Assembly (NCBI RefSeq): GCF_029407905.1
Contig: NC_073624.1
Location: 2,430,501 to 2,494,500 of the forward strand
Direction: 5' to 3'
DNA length: 64,000 nucleotides
DNA from: Bubalus kerabau
Lineage: Eukaryota; Chordata; Mammalia; Artiodactyla; Bovidae
Below, piece by piece: positions 35,424 through 47,372 of the stretch. A model generated the notes under the pieces. It was not told the DNA's origin and ran no database searches. It saw only the letters and a list, made by a program, of their open reading frames with translations. How positions within the stretch are numbered: position 1 is the stretch's first letter; each line of letters opens with the position of its first letter. The translations under genes and the position numbers were made by a program.

Positions 35424-35649
35424 TGGTTGCCACCAAAACCTTGGCTTTCTCTGCCCACTGAAGGTGAATAAAAAATACAGAGACAGAGTCTGAGGGAAAT
35501 AGAAAGGTGGCTTTAATCCTCAGGCGGGGGAAGGGGGCACACAGCAGGCTCCTGTCTCAAGAACTGAGCCCCCCCCACCCCCGCCAATGAGGAGCCTGGG
35601 GGATTATATAAAATGAGGGCTCACACTCTGGGGTCGGTGGTGAGGAGCA
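35424..35649 (-). mobile_element. ERV LTR, antisense
   Basis: Read on minus, ATTAAAG (35511-35517) lies upstream of 'ctctgtctctgtattttt' and a terminal '...ggcaacca'. This arrangement is shared with the longer minus-strand LTR at 49.6 kb ('cttggctttctctgc' in both on plus), so they are probably one family. The right edge is obscured by stacked SINEs. Confidence 0.5.
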
Positions 35650-35764
35650 AAGCGATGCAGGTGACACGGGTTTGATCCCTGGTCTGGGGAGATTCCACAT
35701 GCCATGGAGCAGCTAAAGCCTGTGCCCCTCCACTACTGAAGCCCTTGTGCTGCAACAAGAGACG
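35650..35764 (+). mobile_element. CHR-type SINE, partial
   Basis: 'gatgcaggtgacacgggttt' then 'gattccacatgccatggagc' and 'cttgtgctgcaacaagag'. Sense, with the head and the 3' part missing. Confidence 0.7.
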
Positions 35765-35765
35765 T

Positions 35766-36081
35766 GAAGTGAAGTGAAAGTCGCTCAGTTGTGTTCGACT
35801 CTTTGCGACCCCATGGACTGTACAGTCCCTGGAATTCTCCAGGCCAGAATACTGCAGTGGGTAGCTGTTCCCTTCTCCAGGGGATCTTCCCAACCCAGGG
35901 AATGAACCCAGCTCTCCCTCATTGCAGGCAGATTCTTTACCATCTGAGCCACCAGGAAAGCTCATGACTACTGGAATGGGTACCCTTTCCCTTCTCTAGC
36001 AGATCTTCCCAGCCCAGGAATCAAACTGGGGTCTCCTGCATTGCAGGTGGATTCTTTACCAGCTGAGCCACCAGGGAAGCC
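35766..36081 (-). mobile_element. Bov-tA SINE followed by a second partial Bov-tA
   Basis: 35766-35962 is a nearly complete antisense copy. 35964-36081 repeats only the head-proximal half ('ggaatgggtaccctttccct' to 'accagggaagccc'). The abutting arrangement suggests either a second truncated insertion into the first copy's edge or an unequal duplication. Confidence 0.85.
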
Positions 36082-36281
36082 CACATATTTTACTTAAGCC
36101 TTCTTTCTATATTGCAAACAGAGAAAAACTACAAGGGGAGACCTGTGAAGAGTGCTGTAAAGGTGAATCCCAGATACAGGACATAATTAACATACAGTCC
36201 AAGGATAATAAGTGCAAAATGTAGCTCACACAAAGTTAGGGGGCAGAAAAGCAAACTTAGTTACAGACTACACATTAGGAA

Positions 36282-36507
36282 TGGGCTCCCGAGGTGGCCA
36301 TCGTGGTAAAGTACCCACCTGCCACTGCAGGAGACACAAGAGACGCAGGTTCGATTCCTGGGTCAAGAAGATCCCCTGGAGGAGGGCATGGCAACCCACT
36401 CCAGTATCCTTGCCTGGAGAATCCCACGGACAGAGGAGCTGGTGGGCTGCAGCCCGTGGGGTCACAGAGTCGGACACGACTGAAGCAACTTAGCCCGCAT
36501 GCACAGG
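36282..36507 (+). mobile_element. Bov-tA SINE with 7-bp TSD
   Basis: Sense copy. The Pol III B-box-like GGTTCGATTCC (36349-36359) is intact, which is rare among copies here. TTAGGAA at 36275-36281 and 36508-36514 is the likely TSD. The body is little diverged. Confidence 0.9.
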
Positions 36508-36514
36508 TTAGGAA

Positions 36515-38639
36515 CAGGTGAAGGAAAAACTCAGGCCTGCTCACTGTTCTCTTTATCTTCTTTGCTCGCAGGAAAGAAAAGAAAAAGCCATTCCTCTTTT
36601 TTCCTTCTCACTGCAACACAATCTTCAACATACAGACCTTCAGTGACACTAAGTTTATAAGGGAAAAAAAAGATATTAATGATGTGAAAATCACAAACAG
36701 AGCCAAAACTCTGGTGTCAGAATCAGTTACATTTGTCAAAAAGCTGCAGAAGCCATAGCTGGTCGGATGGCAACAGTCATCAGCTGCTCTTTATTCATGG
36801 GGCGGGCAGAGTAACAAAGGAAGTCTCTCTGCGGACATCAACTACAGAGGCTAGTGAAGGAAAGCTTTTAACTAGAAACTTCCAGCTCCTCCTTCCCCAA
36901 AAGAGGACCCCAGCCAGCCTGGGCATCTGTCCCTGGCAGGATCAGCCCTTCCAGCAGCGGACAGGTGGGCAGAGTCCAGAACAATTGGCTGCCTGCCCCT
37001 GCAGATAATTGAAGACAGGGGAACTAAGAGTCTGGCATCTCCCCTTGGGTGAGTAATTTGACAGCCTGACAGAGAAGGGAGTTTCCCTGTTCCTCAGCTT
37101 GGAAGGCAGCTTCCAATCCCTGGTCTATTCCCATTTCAATACAGGCTGATTTCCAGCTGCTAGGGACACCTGGGGTTCTTTTCTATTGAATCTGCATCTC
37201 AATGATTGGCGACTGCAGGGGACGGGGAGCCAATTTTTAGCTGTGAGCTTATCAATGCAGGAGTCTGCCCAAAGTGAACTTCATCTGGTCCCCGGAAGGG
37301 CATCCCCCCACCCCAGCTGCACACTTCAGAATGAAAGGAAGGATGTCAGTACAGATCAGGAGGGTCACTGGGCAGGACACTTAGCATCACGGCGATCAAA
37401 AAGGTGTCAGGACGCCTCCGGGATGACGCACGGGGACCGGATGAAGAGCTCTGCCTGAGAAGCAGGCGGCTTTCTTCTTCAAAGCTCTTGGGTTTCAAAG
37501 TCCCCTAGGGAGGGAGGGAAAGTGGGTGGGAGATGAAAACTGGATTCTGAAGATGTGTTAATAAGTGTCTTCTTCGAAGACAGAGCAGTGCCCTCCGAGT
37601 GATAAGGCTGTGCACGAAAGGGCGGCTTCCCTGTTATCTGCAGCAGCCGAAGGTCCCGGGAAGTCAGGACTAGACCCCTGGGCACAAGCCCTCACCGGAA
37701 CTCCAGGGAGGAAACCAAGGCACACGGGGCTGGGAGAGTGAGGGCTGGACAGGTGTCAGAGATGTGATGCTTGCCAAGGTGTTAATTTGCTACCATTCAT
37801 CTGAAGTGTGGACACCTTCCGGATGTCAACTGAGCATCAGAGCAAGGGAGAGACCAATCCGTTCAATTTGTGGAGAGCAGTCAGTGCCTGGAGCTCGGCC
37901 AAGCTGGACCCTGTAGGTGAGTTCCCAGGGCTCTGTGCGCGGTTTAACTCCTGACAGTCCGGCCCTCGGTGCCAGCCAACGTCCAGCTTGTAATACAGTG
38001 AGAAAGAGAAGCACTGGGACAGACAGGCCAGGGCTGGGTCCTGGTGACCTTGTCAACCAGCTGACCTTGGAGCTGATTAGAAGACCTCTGGTCCCCAGCT
38101 CGCTCACCAGTTGCTATGGGTTACCATCTCTCTGCCGGGAGTGTTGCTGAGATTAACATCTAAGATGCATGTGAAACATTGAGGAACTGCCCACCACTTT
38201 CAAGAGAAATGAGAAGATGACCCCCATCACCTGCTCACTCTTGCCCCAAGCCCAGGGTGACGAGAGAGGCTGCAGGGGCAGAGGCCACGGGAGAGCGTAG
38301 CCCACAGGTCCTGACCTTGCCCGGATCACACAGGCACAGAGGCACCAGCTGTGAGCGGGCCCCGGCTGGTCCTGGAAGAGAGAAGAAGGGGTCTCACTGC
38401 CCCAGCAGCCTCCTGGCAGCCGAGCCAAACCCAGACACATTCTACAAACAGCGGCAAAGCCTCCTGACCCGGCCTCTGCAAAACTCTCCCCAAGTTCATT
38501 TATGCATTCGATGGACTTCCCAGCAGAACCACAACAGAGCACTTCTAAAACTTGAGGGATTCTCAGATGTACCCAGAAAACTAAATAGCTAAGGATGGCC
38601 CAAGCCTATTGCAACAAAGAATAATAATAAAAAAGAGAC
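36515..38639. other. Long unique stretch, no gene recognised
   Basis: Over 2 kb without an identifiable repeat, which is unusual in this window. Frames up to 129 codons exist on both strands but none shows a known domain or consistent splice frame. Could be conserved non-coding or an unrecognised exon; I cannot tell. Confidence 0.4.
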
Positions 38640-39460
38640 TCACATCAAATATGAAGTTGCGTTATTATTCAAAGCAATTAAAGCAAGAGGGTGATGAAGA
38701 AAGAGTAGACATAGAAAGGAAAATAAAATCTCCAGAAATAGAGCTAAGGAAATACAGAATTTCAAGGGATGGAGATTGCTGATCTGATGAATGGCCAAGA
38801 AAATGTGGTGTGTAAACATTCAGATATTTAAAAGGTCCAACCCGCACCTCAGAGCATATTCCAAAATAAACTTAGATGCGTTAAAGAGTTTAATAGGAAA
38901 AAAAGAAAATCATGAAACTTAGAATAAAATGCTGAAAAAAGTTTATCTCATCTCAAAGCAAAGTAAACTAGATCTTTAAGAGCAAATAGTAATAATAATA
39001 AATTCATAGAGAAAGTTTATGTATTAAACTGCATAAAGATAAAAACTACTACAAAATTAACATAAACAGAATTCAATTTTAAATACAGCAAAAATAAAAT
39101 GTCTTAACAATATATAAGTTAAATAGCTTCAATATATAAAGTACTCTTCAAAACCAACAAGAAAATAAGATAATAAACCAATTCTACTGTGAACAAGGAG
39201 GATGATTTGTACACAAGTTTGAGCAATCTCCGGGAGATAGTGAAGGACAGGGAAGCCCCACGTGCTGCAGTCCACGGGGTCACAAAGAGTCAGACACTAC
39301 TTAGCGACTGAGCAGAAACAACAAAGGAAAAGTAAGAATTAAGAAAACGTTTAAAAAATTACCATTGACGGCAATCACATGCACAGTAGCACTTACCACA
39401 ATAAACTGATTTTCACATATTTATTAAAAATGAAGCACTTACCACAAGCAGAGCTTCCAG
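38640..39460 (+). mobile_element. Very decayed L1-like sequence
   Basis: A-rich on plus with words in the order of an L1 ORF2 C-terminus, e.g. 'ccaaaataaacttagatgcg' near 38862, 'agagtttaataggaaaaaa' near 38884 and 'cttcaatatataaagtactc' near 39127. Split by a BovB stub. Low certainty. Confidence 0.4.
39212..39325 (+). mobile_element. BovB 3' stub
   Basis: About 110 bp: 'gtttgagcaatctccgggag' through 'tagcgactgagcagaaac'. Sense. Confidence 0.88.
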
Positions 39461-40352
39461 AATAGTCAGGACAGCGGCCCGTGGGGGAAAAAATCAAAGG
39501 AAAGATCTGTGGTCATGCTGGAAAGGACTGCTTGCTACTGACCAACACTCACTATCACCCCTTGATTATGGGACTCCTTTTATACTAAATAGGTACCATT
39601 GCATGTCAGGAAGTCAAGCATCACTGGGCTCCTTTGTTTAATCTGGTGATGCTGTGTGCAAGGCCGCTGCTGAGATGGGGTCCCCAGGGGGCCCTCCTCT
39701 GTCTGAACCATATCTGCAGACCAAGGGGCCAGAGGAACAAGATGCTGCCAGAGACCGCATCCAGTCCTAGAGTCCTGTGCCTTCTCTCTCAGGGCCCAGC
39801 TGAGGCAGTAATGTTGCAGGACTCACTGCAAACCCTTCACCTGCTCTGAATTCCTGTTCACAGAGGCGGACCTGTTGCAGCTGGTGGCTCCCGCACGCCA
39901 GGGACTAACGATCCCCCGCCTCCCGGGGTGGGATCCTCGTTGCCAGCTGACCCGAGAGCGGTGTCAGGGTCAGAACCCCTGCTTCCTGGGAGGCGGCTTC
40001 TGTCACCTGAGGGCGACTCGCCAGCAGAGGCGAGCAGCTGCGGCAGTCTGCATGCCAGCAGCGGGGCTGGGTGGACACCCCAGCAGGCACGATCTGTGTG
40101 GATGCCACAGCACCGTCCACAACCGCTGACTTGTCAAGATTAAAGACCGGGCAACCAGAGGACACAGAGCGGGCCGGTGCCCGGGAGGCCAGCTGCTGGC
40201 GGTGACAACCTTGGTGATGGCGATGGCACTGAGAACAAGGGATGCCGTCAGCAGTGACGATCGCCGGGGCCACGTGTGACTTTTCTCAAGGGGGACAAGC
40301 CTCGTGATGAGGAGCCGATGCACAATATGGCTTTGCAGGCTTCTACACCTTC
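39461..40352. other. Unique sequence, GC-rich right half
   Basis: 39860-40280 is fairly CpG-rich ('gaccgggcaaccagagg', 'gacgatcgccggggcc'). Frames up to 122 codons overlap on both strands, typical of GC-rich non-coding DNA. Nothing recognised. Confidence 0.4.
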
Positions 40353-41171
40353 ATTTGTTGCTGCTGTTCAGATTCTTTACGTCCCCTTCAACTGCTGCAT
40401 GCCAGGCTCCTCTGTCCTCCACTAACCCCCATAGCTTTGCTCAAACTCTTGTCCATTGAGTCGGTGATTCCATCCAACCATCTCATCCTCTGCCACCCCT
40501 TCTCCTTTTGCCTTCAATCTTTCCCAGCATTGTTTTCCAAGAGAAAAGACCCTTCTCTTCCAATGAGTCAGTTCTTCAGATCACGTAGCCAAAGTATTGG
40601 AGCTTCAGCTTCAGCATCAGTCCTTCCAATGAACATTCAGGACTGATTTCCTTTAGGATGGACTGGTTGGATCTCCTTGCAGTCCAAGGGACTCTCAAGA
40701 ATCTTCTCCAACACCACAGTTCAAAAGCATCCATTCTTGGGTGCTCACCCTTCTTTATAGTCCAATTCTCATATCCATATATGCTATGCTATGCTAAGTC
40801 ACTTCAGTCATGTCTGACTATGTGAGACCCCATAGACAGCAGCCCACCAGGCTCCCCCATCCCTGGAATTCTCCAGGCAAGAATACTGGAGTGGGTTGCC
40901 ATTTCCTTCTCCAATGCATCAAAGTGAAAAGTGAAAGTAAAGTCTCTCTGTTATGCCCGACTCTTAGCGACCCCATGGACTGCAGCCTACCAGGCTCCTC
41001 CGTCCATGGGATTTTCCGGGCAAAAGTACTGGAGTGGGGTGCCATTGCCTTCTCCAATATCCATACATAACTACCAGAAAAACCATATCTTTGACTAGAT
41101 GGACCTCTGTCAGCAAGTGAAGTCTCTGCTCTTTAGGTTTGTCATGGTTTCCTTCCAAGGAAAAAGCCTCT
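40353..41171 (-). mobile_element. BovB LINE, 5'-truncated, carrying two later insertions
   Basis: Antisense pieces 40353-40770 and 41066-41171 join across a BOV-A2. A local 'ttttccaagagaaaagacccttctc' expansion near 40535 (partly duplicated) is specific to this copy. It stops at TTTAATTTCA, the exact site of a second BovB insertion. Confidence 0.9.
40780..41056 (-). mobile_element. BOV-A2 dimeric SINE with TSD
   Basis: Both monomers are in antisense, separated by the 'aaagtgaaaagtgaaagt' linker near 40921. A (TGCTA)n tail is at the left. ATATCCATA at 40771-40779 and 41057-41065 is the TSD, and its removal restores BovB continuity. Confidence 0.95.
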
Positions 41172-41181
41172 TTTAATTTCA

Positions 41182-41382
41182 CATTGCTGTTGTTCAGTTG
41201 CTCAGTCATGTCCGACTCTGCAACCGCAGCCCATGGACTGCAGCATGCCAGGCCTCCCTGTCCTTCACCATCTCCCAAAGTTTGCCAAGTTCACGTCCAT
41301 TGCATCGGTGATGCCATCCAGCCATCCCATCCTCTAAGGCCCTCTTCTGCTCCTGCCCTCGATCTTTCCCAACACTGGGGAC
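41182..41382 (-). mobile_element. BovB 3' fragment with TSD
   Basis: Antisense 3' end from 'attgctgttgttcagttgc' to 'tttcccaacactgggg'. TTTAATTTCA at 41172-41181 and 41383-41392 flanks it. The left TSD copy lies in the older BovB, but BovB similarity does not resume on the right. Confidence 0.9.
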
Positions 41383-41392
41383 TTTAATTTCA

Positions 41393-42091
41393 TATTGTTT
41401 TAACCCTTGGGACATCTTGGCAAACTAAGCCATGATCTCCTGGCCTCTGATTCCTCAGTGCAGAGGCCAGAAGGCCCCCACTATGCTGGCTCTTTCTGTA
41501 GACACTCAGCCCCTCCCCACGCTCCCGTTTCCCTCTATGTATGCTGGAACCCACACAGTCTCCACCTGCACCCCCAGGCTCCTGCTCCTCCGGCAGGCTT
41601 CCAGGACTCCACCAGCGGGAGATGCTCAGGTGAGACGTGAGAAGCAGACTCAGATGCCGTGCTTCCCTCGGTGGATTCAGGTGTGTGGATGGACGGGCGA
41701 CTGAAAGCCACCACAGATTCAGGATGTGCTTCTCTGAATTCAGTCCAGGTGCTGAGGGCAGCCAAGACCCAGCACATGGCTTTGGTGCAGCGCATTGGGG
41801 CCACAGAACAGTTTCTCCTCCTGAACTCCGGGCCCCCAGCCCTCCAGATGTCTTTGAAGACATCTGATTCCCTGACTTCAACACCCTGCTTGAACCTTCT
41901 CGAGCAGCTGGTTTTCCTCAGTCAGCCTGAGAGGGTAACAGGCAGGAAGGCCAGGGGTCTCCAAATGGAGGAAGTAGGCTGCAAGCGTCAGACGGGTTTT
42001 CTCTCTCTCTTAAGCAGCAGGAGGAAACAAACTAGTGTTATACTTTTTCCCCTTCTCGATACAAATTTAAAAAGAGGTTTCTCTTAAAATT
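41393..42091. other. Unique sequence, no gene recognised
   Basis: Several overlapping frames (up to 164 codons on minus at 41390-41884, 142 on plus at 41659-42087) without a known domain. 'gacatctgattccctgac' region shows no splice-consistent pattern I trust. Confidence 0.4.
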
Positions 42092-42744
42092 CTGTGTTGC
42101 TATAATGACACCTGGTTCTTACACTTAAGTGTTAACTTAAGTGTTAAGACACTTAATACTTAACTTTTCTCAAACCTTGAGCTAACCAATGCATTTTTCT
42201 TACGGACGGAAATATTTGTCCTAAGCTATGTTAATGTACTGTGTATTTACCCTAGACTCTGTCTTCAAGCCGGTTCTGCCTAAAGGCTCAGAACCTACTT
42301 GACAAACCGGTGTTATACTCATGCATTGTTCTCCTAATCTATGTTAATGAAACTATATATTTGTATGGAAATCTGCCTTTCTTCAAGATTCATGTCAATC
42401 GTTTTATGGCCCGGGATGACTCACCTGGTGCCAAGATTATCTCAAAATGCATGCTGTGGGTGAGGGGCCTGGTACCATTTTCTGAGTTTTGAGACATTTC
42501 CTTTCTCTAATTAGCAGACTGCTAGTAGCTATATAACATCCAGCTACAGACAAGCAGGGGGGCACTCTTTCTGCTCCCTTCTGATGTCTATGTCAGAAGC
42601 TTCCTCTACCTCTTTTATACTTTAATAAAACTTTATTACACAAAAGCTCTGAGTGATCAAGCTTCGTCCCTGGCCCCGGATTGAATTCTTCTCCTCCGGA
42701 GGCCAAGAATCCTGAAGTCTTTCATGGTTTAGCAACAACCTTTC
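42092..42744 (+). mobile_element. ERV LTR, probably solo
   Basis: U3 is about 440 bp. A TATA-like CTATATAAC lies near 42529, an AATAAAAC signal near 42623, and a U5 reads 'ccccggattgaattcttctc' then 'ggaggccaagaatcc' and ends 'caacaacctttca'. The TG...CA ends are plausible, but flanking 4-6 bp do not match clearly. No internal retroviral sequence adjoins it. The U5 wording fits ruminant class II-like LTRs as I remember them. Confidence 0.65.
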
Positions 42745-42814
42745 AAACCTTGACAGATAGATTCCCAATAGTCCCTCTGACTCCCCGAAACCAATAGCAA
42801 CAACACAACAAAGG

Positions 42815-42916
42815 TGAATTTGAGCCAAGCTGGGGAGACAGTGAAGGACAGAGGAACCTGGCGTGCTGCAGTCCACAAGATTGCCAAGAGCCGAATAGGA
42901 CTTAACAACAACAACC
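42815..42916 (+). mobile_element. BovB 3' stub
   Basis: 'tgaatttgagccaagctggg' to the AACAACAAC tail. About 100 bp, sense. Confidence 0.85.
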
Positions 42917-43079
42917 TGAAGTGGGTTATGAACTAAGAATCTTTAGCCAAACACACCACATCTGCAATCTCCTCATCTGGAAAATAGGACACACGGAAGA
43001 ACTAAGCACAGGACTACAGGCTTCAGTGGACTGCTATCAGGAAGGAATCTCTTACCAAAGGAGGAAACAGACAGAACAG

Positions 43080-43585
43080 GCTCCCTCTTGAAAGCAGGAC
43101 TCCAGCTTGGGCCGGACTGTGGAGTCTGAGCTATACGCCCAGTATCTATGGAAACGACATACCAACTGGAAAACCAGGCTCCCTGGAAGGAAGAGCCCCA
43201 GGGCTTGTACCTAGACTCCCCATTGTCTAAAAGAATACCCTAATTATGTGTGTAACTGAATAGAATCATAAATTCTATTATGCTTATTGGGGTATGTCCA
43301 CAGCCCTATTGATAATTGTCCACTGTTAACTACCTAGGCTTAACGCATATGAATCACGGGTTAAGATTGTATCTTTCTTTTCCTTTGTTTAGACTAGTTT
43401 CAGGGAATTTGGGGAGGGGGGTTTAAGCACGTACATTTATGGTATATAAGGTTTTCACAAAAACTGGTCAGGGTCCTTGGCTAAGGGGAGACTCTGCCTT
43501 GGGCCCACTGGGGTAATAAGCTGCACTCTGCTATCTGCATTGTCCTTCTGAGTGAGTTTGTTTCCCGGAACGCAGGGCTACAACA
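43080..43585 (+). mobile_element. ERV LTR, probably solo
   Basis: TATATAAGG near 43442, then 'actctgccttgggcccactg' and 'ggtaataagctgcactctgc' (a polyadenylation-type region). A U5 follows, 'gtccttctgagtgagtttgt', ending 'gggctacaaca'. No primer-binding site follows. The left edge is approximate. Wording resembles class I (gamma-type) LTRs. Confidence 0.6.
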
Positions 43586-44211
43586 TTACAGCATCATTCC
43601 TGGTCCAAAATGGACGTTCAATGAACAGTCCTGGAAGCAGCCCTTGGATTTGATCATCCGTGAATGCCTAGGCCAGCACTGGCTGAATTATTCTCATCTT
43701 TCTCCTGGTCACCAGAAGCAGACATTGTCCACTTATTCACATAGTTGCACTTGTTTACCCTAAACACTCTGGACAGCTCTGGTAGGCAATGCTCATGTGC
43801 TATCACATGGCTCCTGTCATCTTCCTTTCCACACATTAGGTTAGGATACATACATTTTGTAGGAGCCCAGTTTATCCATGGTTGGGCTGCTCTGCAGGTA
43901 TCAGAGATGACACCCGAATCTGGGTTTCAGGATGTTTGAGGCAAAGTGTTCCAGAACAAAGGTGTTGAGAAAACCTCATTGTGTGGCCAGCGTTTGTCCT
44001 CAAGTGCTTCATCTCCACAGGTCAGAATGGAAGGGAAACAAACTAATCAAGAGTTTGCAAACGTTCCTCTGATCAATCATATGTTTTTTGGCTTCATTAG
44101 CTATGGGGCCACAGTCAATCAGGCAATCTCATATTTCATTCTTCACACATCGATTTATAAAGGATGTTCATGGCTGCCTGCTAGTAAGCAGAGTGACACA
44201 GAAGCCCTTCC
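43586..44211. other. Unique sequence, nothing recognised
   Basis: No retroviral coding words follow the LTR. No other feature recognised. Confidence 0.4.
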
Positions 44212-44434
44212 GGACTTCCCTGGTGGCTCAGATGGTAAAGAATCCACCTGCCAATGCAGGAGACTCAGGTTGGACCCCTGAGTTGGGAAGATCCCCTGGA
44301 GAAGGGAATGGCTACCCACTCCAGTATACTTGCCTGGAGAAATTCATGGACAGAGGAGCTTGATGTGCTATAGTCCATTGGGAGGCAAAGAGTCAGACAC
44401 GACTGAGGGACTAACACTTTCACTTTTCGCTTTC
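44212..44434 (+). mobile_element. Bov-tA SINE
   Basis: Sense copy starting 'acttccctggtggctcagat' and ending with 'ctaacactttcacttttc', a tail type that extends into CACTTT repeats like the BOV-A2 linker. Confidence 0.9.
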
Positions 44435-44697
44435 GATGATGAAGCCACATGAGGGCGTCTGAAGGTGACACAAAGCCCTCAGTGTCCTGTGACGATGGAA
44501 GGGCTACTTACAGTGTGCAGTCTTCACAGAATTCTGTTCTTACTTTAGCCTTTTCATGGGCACCCACTGCACTTCCGTCAGAGGTGGCTTTTCTTGGGTC
44601 CTTTCCTTTATCAGCTACAAATGAAGACTTTTCATAAGATAGCTGTTGACCTCTTAGAAAAACATTTTGCACATTTTGGGGTTTCCATCAAGAAAAA

Positions 44698-44926
44698 GCT
44701 ACTTGGGCTTCCTAGGTGGCTCAGTGGTAAAGAATCCACTTACCAATGCAGGAGACACAGGAGATGTGGGGTCAATCCCTGGGTCGGGAAGATCCCCTGG
44801 GGAAGGAAATGGCAACCCACTCCAGTATTCTTGCCTGGAAAATCCCATGGTCAGAGGAGCTGTCCATGGTAGGCTGCAGCCCATGGGATCGCAAAAAGTC
44901 AGACACAATTGAGCATGCACCCACAA
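44698..44926 (+). mobile_element. Bov-tA SINE with 12-bp TSD
   Basis: Sense copy bracketed by CATCAAGAAAAA at 44686-44697 and 44927-44938. A short extra copy of the 'gtccatgg' word near 44862 lengthens it. Confidence 0.94.
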
Positions 44927-44938
44927 CATCAAGAAAAA

Positions 44939-46905
44939 TGTGCAACTCGAGCACACATGTTAGGTTTTAGAATTTGACCCCTATCACCTTTGATGCCCTC
45001 AAGGCCAGATTCACCAATATCACCATCACCATCCACAGGATGACCACTCCTGCCGTAACCCTGTCCCCATAACTCAGCTGCCAGAACCGTCATGCCCACT
45101 GCCCCACCCTTCATCCAGGCCATCTTCTGCTTCCCTGGCCCCTCATGCATATAAAAAAGCAGAATCGTAAAGTCATCCCCACCTTGGTTGTAAAATGCTA
45201 GAACCAGAGGGAAATTTAGAGACCAAAAGCCAAGCTTTCTAAATGTGCCAACACTCCCTTGGCTGGTCTTTCCCCATGTTCACTCAGAGGCAGCCAACTC
45301 ACTGGGGAGAAGTAGGGATTTTTAGAGCTACACTAAAAAAAAATGTTTAAACCATAGTAAATATCAAAATCTTAAGAAAAATCTCTTTTGGAGTTGTAAG
45401 AACTGCCATATTTTAAGTATCGAAAAAACATATGGATGCTGTTAATTTAGGAAGGAATACTGATGCTAAAAAAAACTAGTATTCCTACCAAAAAAAGAGA
45501 GAAAGTTCACCAACTTCTGAGGAGGAGGAAGGAAAGACACAGGTAAGGAGGAAAGGGGCTTAGAAGCCCATGGGTCCCTAAGAAAGGACCAAACTCCCTG
45601 CCTTTCTCCCTATCCTGCAAATCACATATAAGCGAAGAGCCTCACACGGAAGTCCTTTCCCCTGAAGCAGGAAGGGCCCCGGCTGGCCCCGAACACAGTC
45701 TGGCTCTCTCCCTACACAACTGCTGATTAAGAACAGTCTATGCAACACCAGGCTGACCAACCTTTCCAGTCTGCCCGGGAATGAGGGTGTCTTGGAACAT
45801 GGGGTTTTCTGTGCAAAAACCAGCAAGTCCCAGGAGAATCAGGATGCCTGCATCACCCCATAATGGTGCTCACCTCACATAAGTAGGACCAGACATCACA
45901 ACAGAAACTGAGCCTGAGCGGAATGCAGACCCAGAGAGGGGAAGGGAGGAAGAGAAGAGCAATGGGGACGGAGGCTGCAGGGGAGACCGTGCCACCAGCC
46001 GGGCCAGCCCAGAGTCTAGGGGACCCTCTTGATGAAACCAGCGGAGAGCAGGACCAGGGCTATGAGACTCTGCAAGCAAGTCTGAGGAGGAACAGCCTGA
46101 GGAGGTGAACCAGGCACCGGCTGGTAGAACTTGGAGAAGGAGTTGAAAAGAAAACTTAATATCCCCCATCAAACAAATGGCACCGTGGAAGCAAAACTTT
46201 CTAAAAAGCAAGACACTCTGGAAAAAGGCACACGCAGGACATGACTGAGGGGAAAAAAATGAAATAAAACTGAACTGAGCAAAGAATTTAAGATGATTAA
46301 AGAGGAAATCATAAATATGAGAAATAAAAGAGATCTTACAGAACCATAATTGGTGTCCCTAATCAACAGACTCAAACAAAAGAGATCTAGACATAATTCA
46401 AGAAAATTTTTACAAAGTAGAAGAAACACTGATTCTAAAGAGCAAAGCCTCACCATTGCACAAGAGAAAAGGAAAAGAGAGGACAATCAACGCCAAGACA
46501 CAGCCTAGTGAAATTACTGGAGTCTGAGAATCACAGAGAAGCCTTTGAACACATGGGAAACCGTATCAAGGTGTTTGTAACAGAAAACAATTCTAAATAG
46601 CCTCAGCCTCGTCCAAAACCATGATTCAGTTCCAGGAGATTAAGAAACCATGCCTCCAGTCTTCAAAGACTTTCTGTTTCCTCAACTAGACTTTCACTCA
46701 AATATCTTAGCCAGAGACAAATATTTTTGAATATTCAAAGATTCAAGGAGTATAATTCTTGAGAAAAAGGAAAGAAACCATAGCAAAAGGGTTGACATAA
46801 GAACTGACTCTGTTCAGTTCTGTTAAGAATTGTTTTAAGACCAAAATAAGTATAAGAGTTATGATCATATAATAGGAAGTAATTATCATCAACCATGATA
46901 ATAAT
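44939..46905. other. Unique sequence, with a possible fossil L1 ORF1-like part
   Basis: 45000-46140 shows nothing I can name. 46180-46560 is A-rich on plus with runs like 'gatgattaaagaggaaatca' that recall L1 or HAL1 ORF1 coiled-coil coding sequence, but the match is weak. Short frames only. Confidence 0.35.
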
Positions 46906-46984
46906 AATCCTAGTTCCCTGACCAGGAATTGAACCCGTCGCCTATGTTAGAAGGAAGATTCTTAACCACTGAACCACCAGAGAG
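46906..46984 (-). mobile_element. CHR-type SINE, head fragment
   Basis: 'agttccctgaccaggaattg' and 'agattcttaaccactgaacc' are the antisense of the tRNA-derived head. About 80 bp survives and a Bov-tA cuts it off. Confidence 0.7.
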
Positions 46985-47174
46985 CTGGACTCTGCAACCC
47001 CATGGACTGGAGCCAGCAAGTCTCCTCCTCTCTTTTCTCTGGGATTTCCCAGAGAAGAATACTGGAGTGGGCTGCCATTCCCTTCTCCAGTGAATCTTCT
47101 TGGCCCAAGGACCAAATCAGAGTCTCCTGCATTGGCAGAAGGAATCTTTACCTCTGAGCCACTAGGGAAGCCCT
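46985..47174 (-). mobile_element. Bov-tA SINE
   Basis: Antisense copy starting abruptly within the BovB-like part ('ctggactctgcaacccc'), so its tail is missing. The head at the right is complete. Confidence 0.85.
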
Positions 47175-47342
47175 TGAAAAGTCTTTTAAGTATATTCAAT
47201 TCCATTTTTGGTAGGTTAAACTCTTAATACTTCTTTGTCGTGATTTTGCTCCTCTATACATGTACTGATTTTAAAAAAAAGACATCATTACATGAAAAAA
47301 GATACAAAAAAAGCTTATGTTTCTTAAGAGAAAATGCAGTGA

Positions 47343-47372
47343 CTGTGTGTGAGTGTGTGTGTGTGTGTGTGT
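47343..47372. repeat. (TG)n microsatellite
   Basis: About 30 bp of TG with one GAG interruption near the start. Confidence 0.9.

Noticed and set aside
36282..36360. A tRNA-Glu gene at the head of a Bov-tA
   Set aside because: The B-box survives, but the sequence continues into the SINE body and cannot fold into a full tRNA; it is a tRNA-derived SINE head.
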